In this document: positions 62,298 to 64,000 of the stretch, piece by piece
Numbering within the stretch: position 1 is the first letter of the stretch
Layout of the letters: each line of letters begins with the position of its first letter
Origin: Gemmata sp.
Lineage (GTDB): Bacteria > Planctomycetota > Planctomycetia > Gemmatales > Gemmataceae
Assembly (NCBI GenBank): GCA_025055115.1
Contig: JANWYJ010000002.1
Location: 1 to 64,000, forward strand
Length of the DNA stretch: 64,000 nt
Direction of reading: 5' to 3'
The notes under the pieces: model-generated
What the model saw: the letters and a program-made list of their open reading frames with translations, nothing else
Told to the model about the DNA's origin: nothing
Database searches by the model: none
Program-made: the position numbers and the translations under genes

Positions 62298-64000
62298 CCA
62301 GCCAATCCATTCGATCTCTGCGCCGATTCACCCTTCTGGTGATCATCTTCGGAGCCAGCGTGTTGGCTCTGTGGTCGGAATCCTACCGACCCCATGTGTG
62401 TGCCGCAGCCCAAGCATCGAAGGAGAAAGCCTACCCCCTACCCACCGCGGAGGAGGTGAAAAGTCTGCAACTGATCGGCGCGGCCGAGTGCAAAGTGTGT
62501 CATAGCGAAGCCGAACCGAATAAGGTCGATCTCTACAAGGAAACGCTCGGCTACGAGTTCATCCGGCTGTGGGAAAACAAAGTTTGGGCCGTTCATGATC
62601 TCCATTCGACCGCCTACAAGAACCTGCTGACCCAGCGCACCGCCAATCCGGCCAAAAACGAGGTTCCCAACAAAACTGCCCAGCGCATGGAAGACAATCT
62701 CCGCCGCTACAAAGGAGAGAACTACACGGTCGCCACCGATGTGGGTTGTTTGGCGTGCCACGCCAGTGTTCTGCGACCCATCCCTCAAGTTCCCCCCGAC
62801 CAATGGACGGTGAAATCCTTCATCACCAGCGATGGTGTCGGCTGCGAAATGTGCCACGGCCATGGCTCACTGTACAAAACACGACACCGCGACTCCCGGA
62901 TCGACCCCGACAACGCCCCCGAGGGAGCCATTCGCATGGTCGATTGGCGCGAGGCCGATCCGAAGATCAAATCCGCGTGGGGTTTAGTGAATCTTCGCGA
63001 CCACAGCACAGCCGTGGCCCAGTGTGCCTCGTGTCATATTGGGAATCTCAAAGAAGGTCGCTTTGTCACGCACGAATGGTATGCCGCAGGCCATCCCCCC
63101 TTGCCTCCCTTCGATCTGGTCGCTTTCACGCGCGAGCAACCCCGCCACTGGGGGCTGCCAGCCGAGTTACCGTACTTCCAAAAGTTGTTGAAAAAAGACC
63201 CCAAGAAAGCGGAAGCCATCTTCCACATCCGCGCCGAGGAATCGCATGGGGCGCGGCGATTCGCGGAAGCAACCCTGGCCACCTTGCGGGAAGCGGTGAA
63301 CCTGGCCTATCAACTGGCCGAAAAAGGCCACGACGAAGGGCTGGATTTCGCCGCCTTCGATTGTGCGTCGTGCCACCACGACTTGAAATACCCCAGCGAT
63401 CGCCAAATGCGGGGGTATGTCGGGAAGCCGGGACGACCGCTGTTCCGCCCCGCAGCCTTTGCCCTCGCCAAGATGGTCGTCGAACACGCCGCGCAAATGA
63501 AGGGTGCGCCGGATGCCTTGAAAAATGCCCCCCAGCAACTGTCCGCAGCCGAACGGCAGATGCTCGAGGCTTTCGCCACCAAATCACTTGGCGACCCCGC
63601 CAAAATCATGGCCGCCGCCGAGAACCTCCGGAAGTGGTGCAATGAAACGATTACGCAACTGGCGAGTGTACGCTACACACCCGATGAAACGAAAAAGCTT
63701 CTGGCCAAAGTGATTGACGCCACCCAACAACCCCTCGCCGACCCAGAAATCGCTCAACTGTACACCTGGTCTTTCGAAACCCTCGTCTTCGATCAGACTC
63801 CACCCCGCCAAGATGCGCAAGGCCAACTCATTCCTCCCCCCAGTGTGACGGCGATTCGTAGCAAACTCCAGAACATCGTCGTCACGCGGCTGCGACCAGA
63901 TTCAAAGTTCGACTATGAAGTTCCCGGTTCGATGACGACGCCGGAAAGTCTGCAACCCGTCGATGCCCGTCTTGGCACCCGCATGCAGATTTTCAATGCC
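62294..64000 (+). CDS. Pentahaem cytochrome c, third paralogue, cut by the window end
   Basis: The frame from ATG 62294 is open to the right edge, giving at least 569 residues. A signal anchor (LLVIIFGASVLALW) lies near residues 15-30. The haem sites are CKVCH, CLACH, CEMCH, CASCH and CASCH, all with CX2CH spacing, so the CX4CH found in its neighbours is replaced. The YAAGHPPLPPFD motif and LDFAAFDCASCHHDL show the same family. It is longer than the other two, with an extra helical C-terminal part. It completes the coupled three-gene cytochrome array. Confidence 0.85.
   Translation, partial: MTSQSIRSLRRFTLLVIIFGASVLALWSESYRPHVCAAAQASKEKAYPLPTAEEVKSLQLIGAAECKVCHSEAEPNKVDLYKETLGYEFIRLWENKVWAVHDLHSTAYKNLLTQRTANPAKNEVPNKTAQRMEDNLRRYKGENYTVATDVGCLACHASVLRPIPQVPPDQWTVKSFITSDGVGCEMCHGHGSLYKTRHRDSRIDPDNAPEGAIRMVDWREADPKIKSAWGLVNLRDHSTAVAQCASCHIGNLKEGRFVTHEWYAAGHPPLPPFDLVAFTREQPRHWGLPAELPYFQKLLKKDPKKAEAIFHIRAEESHGARRFAEATLATLREAVNLAYQLAEKGHDEGLDFAAFDCASCHHDLKYPSDRQMRGYVGKPGRPLFRPAAFALAKMVVEHAAQMKGAPDALKNAPQQLSAAERQMLEAFATKSLGDPAKIMAAAENLRKWCNETITQLASVRYTPDETKKLLAKVIDATQQPLADPEIAQLYTWSFETLVFDQTPPRQDAQGQLIPPPSVTAIRSKLQNIVVTRLRPDSKFDYEVPGSMTTPESLQPVDARLGTRMQIFNA

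Overview
The window looks like a chromosomal segment of a planctomycete, most likely of the Gemmatales (Gemmata-like) group. The evidence is a Hint-type pretoxin tail common in these bacteria, a PVC-type c-type cytochrome with a beta-propeller, arrays of planctomycete multihaem cytochromes with a conserved AAGHP motif, Kdo-type LPS genes, Tat-exported proteins of planctomycete type, and long repeat-filled gaps between genes. This assignment is inference from protein families; no rRNA is present.

Region 1 (1-3434) is the 3' end of a polymorphic-toxin locus. A Hint-linked toxin broken by an in-frame TAG is followed by its candidate immunity gene. Two orphan toxin cassettes without N-termini follow (ParB-like and HNH-like), each with an immunity gene directly behind it. 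Region 2 (3.7-26.5 kb) is a housekeeping and signalling stretch: a receiver-HATPase fusion, a Tat-exported protein, tRNA-Arg(CCT), a four-domain S1 protein, a flippase/glycosyltransferase/membrane-protein cluster, a degenerate HD-GYP protein, a CPBP protease, an aldehyde dehydrogenase, a HEAT/propeller protein, a lipoprotein with an MlaD-like protein, and an NtrC-type two-component pair. A 14-bp perfect palindrome matching the ParB site parS lies in the gap at 12.58 kb.

Region 3 (26.7-37.4 kb) starts with an LPS-type operon: KdsD, KdsC and a 1159-residue LptC/LptA-like protein. It continues with a YCII protein, a 35-residue lipoprotein with a strong terminator, an SDR oxidoreductase, a NYN/OST-HTH protein and a large PVC-type cytochrome. 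Region 4 (37.5-42.3 kb) is a three-gene minus-strand module (winged-helix protein, P-loop ATPase, membrane-anchored beta-rich protein) next to tRNA-Leu(TAA). It is the best candidate here for an undescribed accessory or conflict-type system.

Region 5 (42.4-50.8 kb) holds a small basic protein, ScpB, an isolated NuoH coupled to a YfhO-type membrane protein, an MlaF-like ATPase, SurE and a polytopic membrane protein. Region 6 (51.2-64 kb) is an electron-transfer cluster. On the minus strand it encodes a cytochrome b, a decahaem cytochrome c, a fused NuoE-NuoF diaphorase and a 917-residue iron-sulfur protein with two cyclic-nucleotide-binding-like domains. Divergently, three paralogous pentahaem cytochromes are translationally coupled, the last running off the window. 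Together they could connect NAD(P)H in the cytoplasm, through membrane b haems, to periplasmic multihaem carriers. A recurrent oddity is a set of short tandem duplications that span stop codons.
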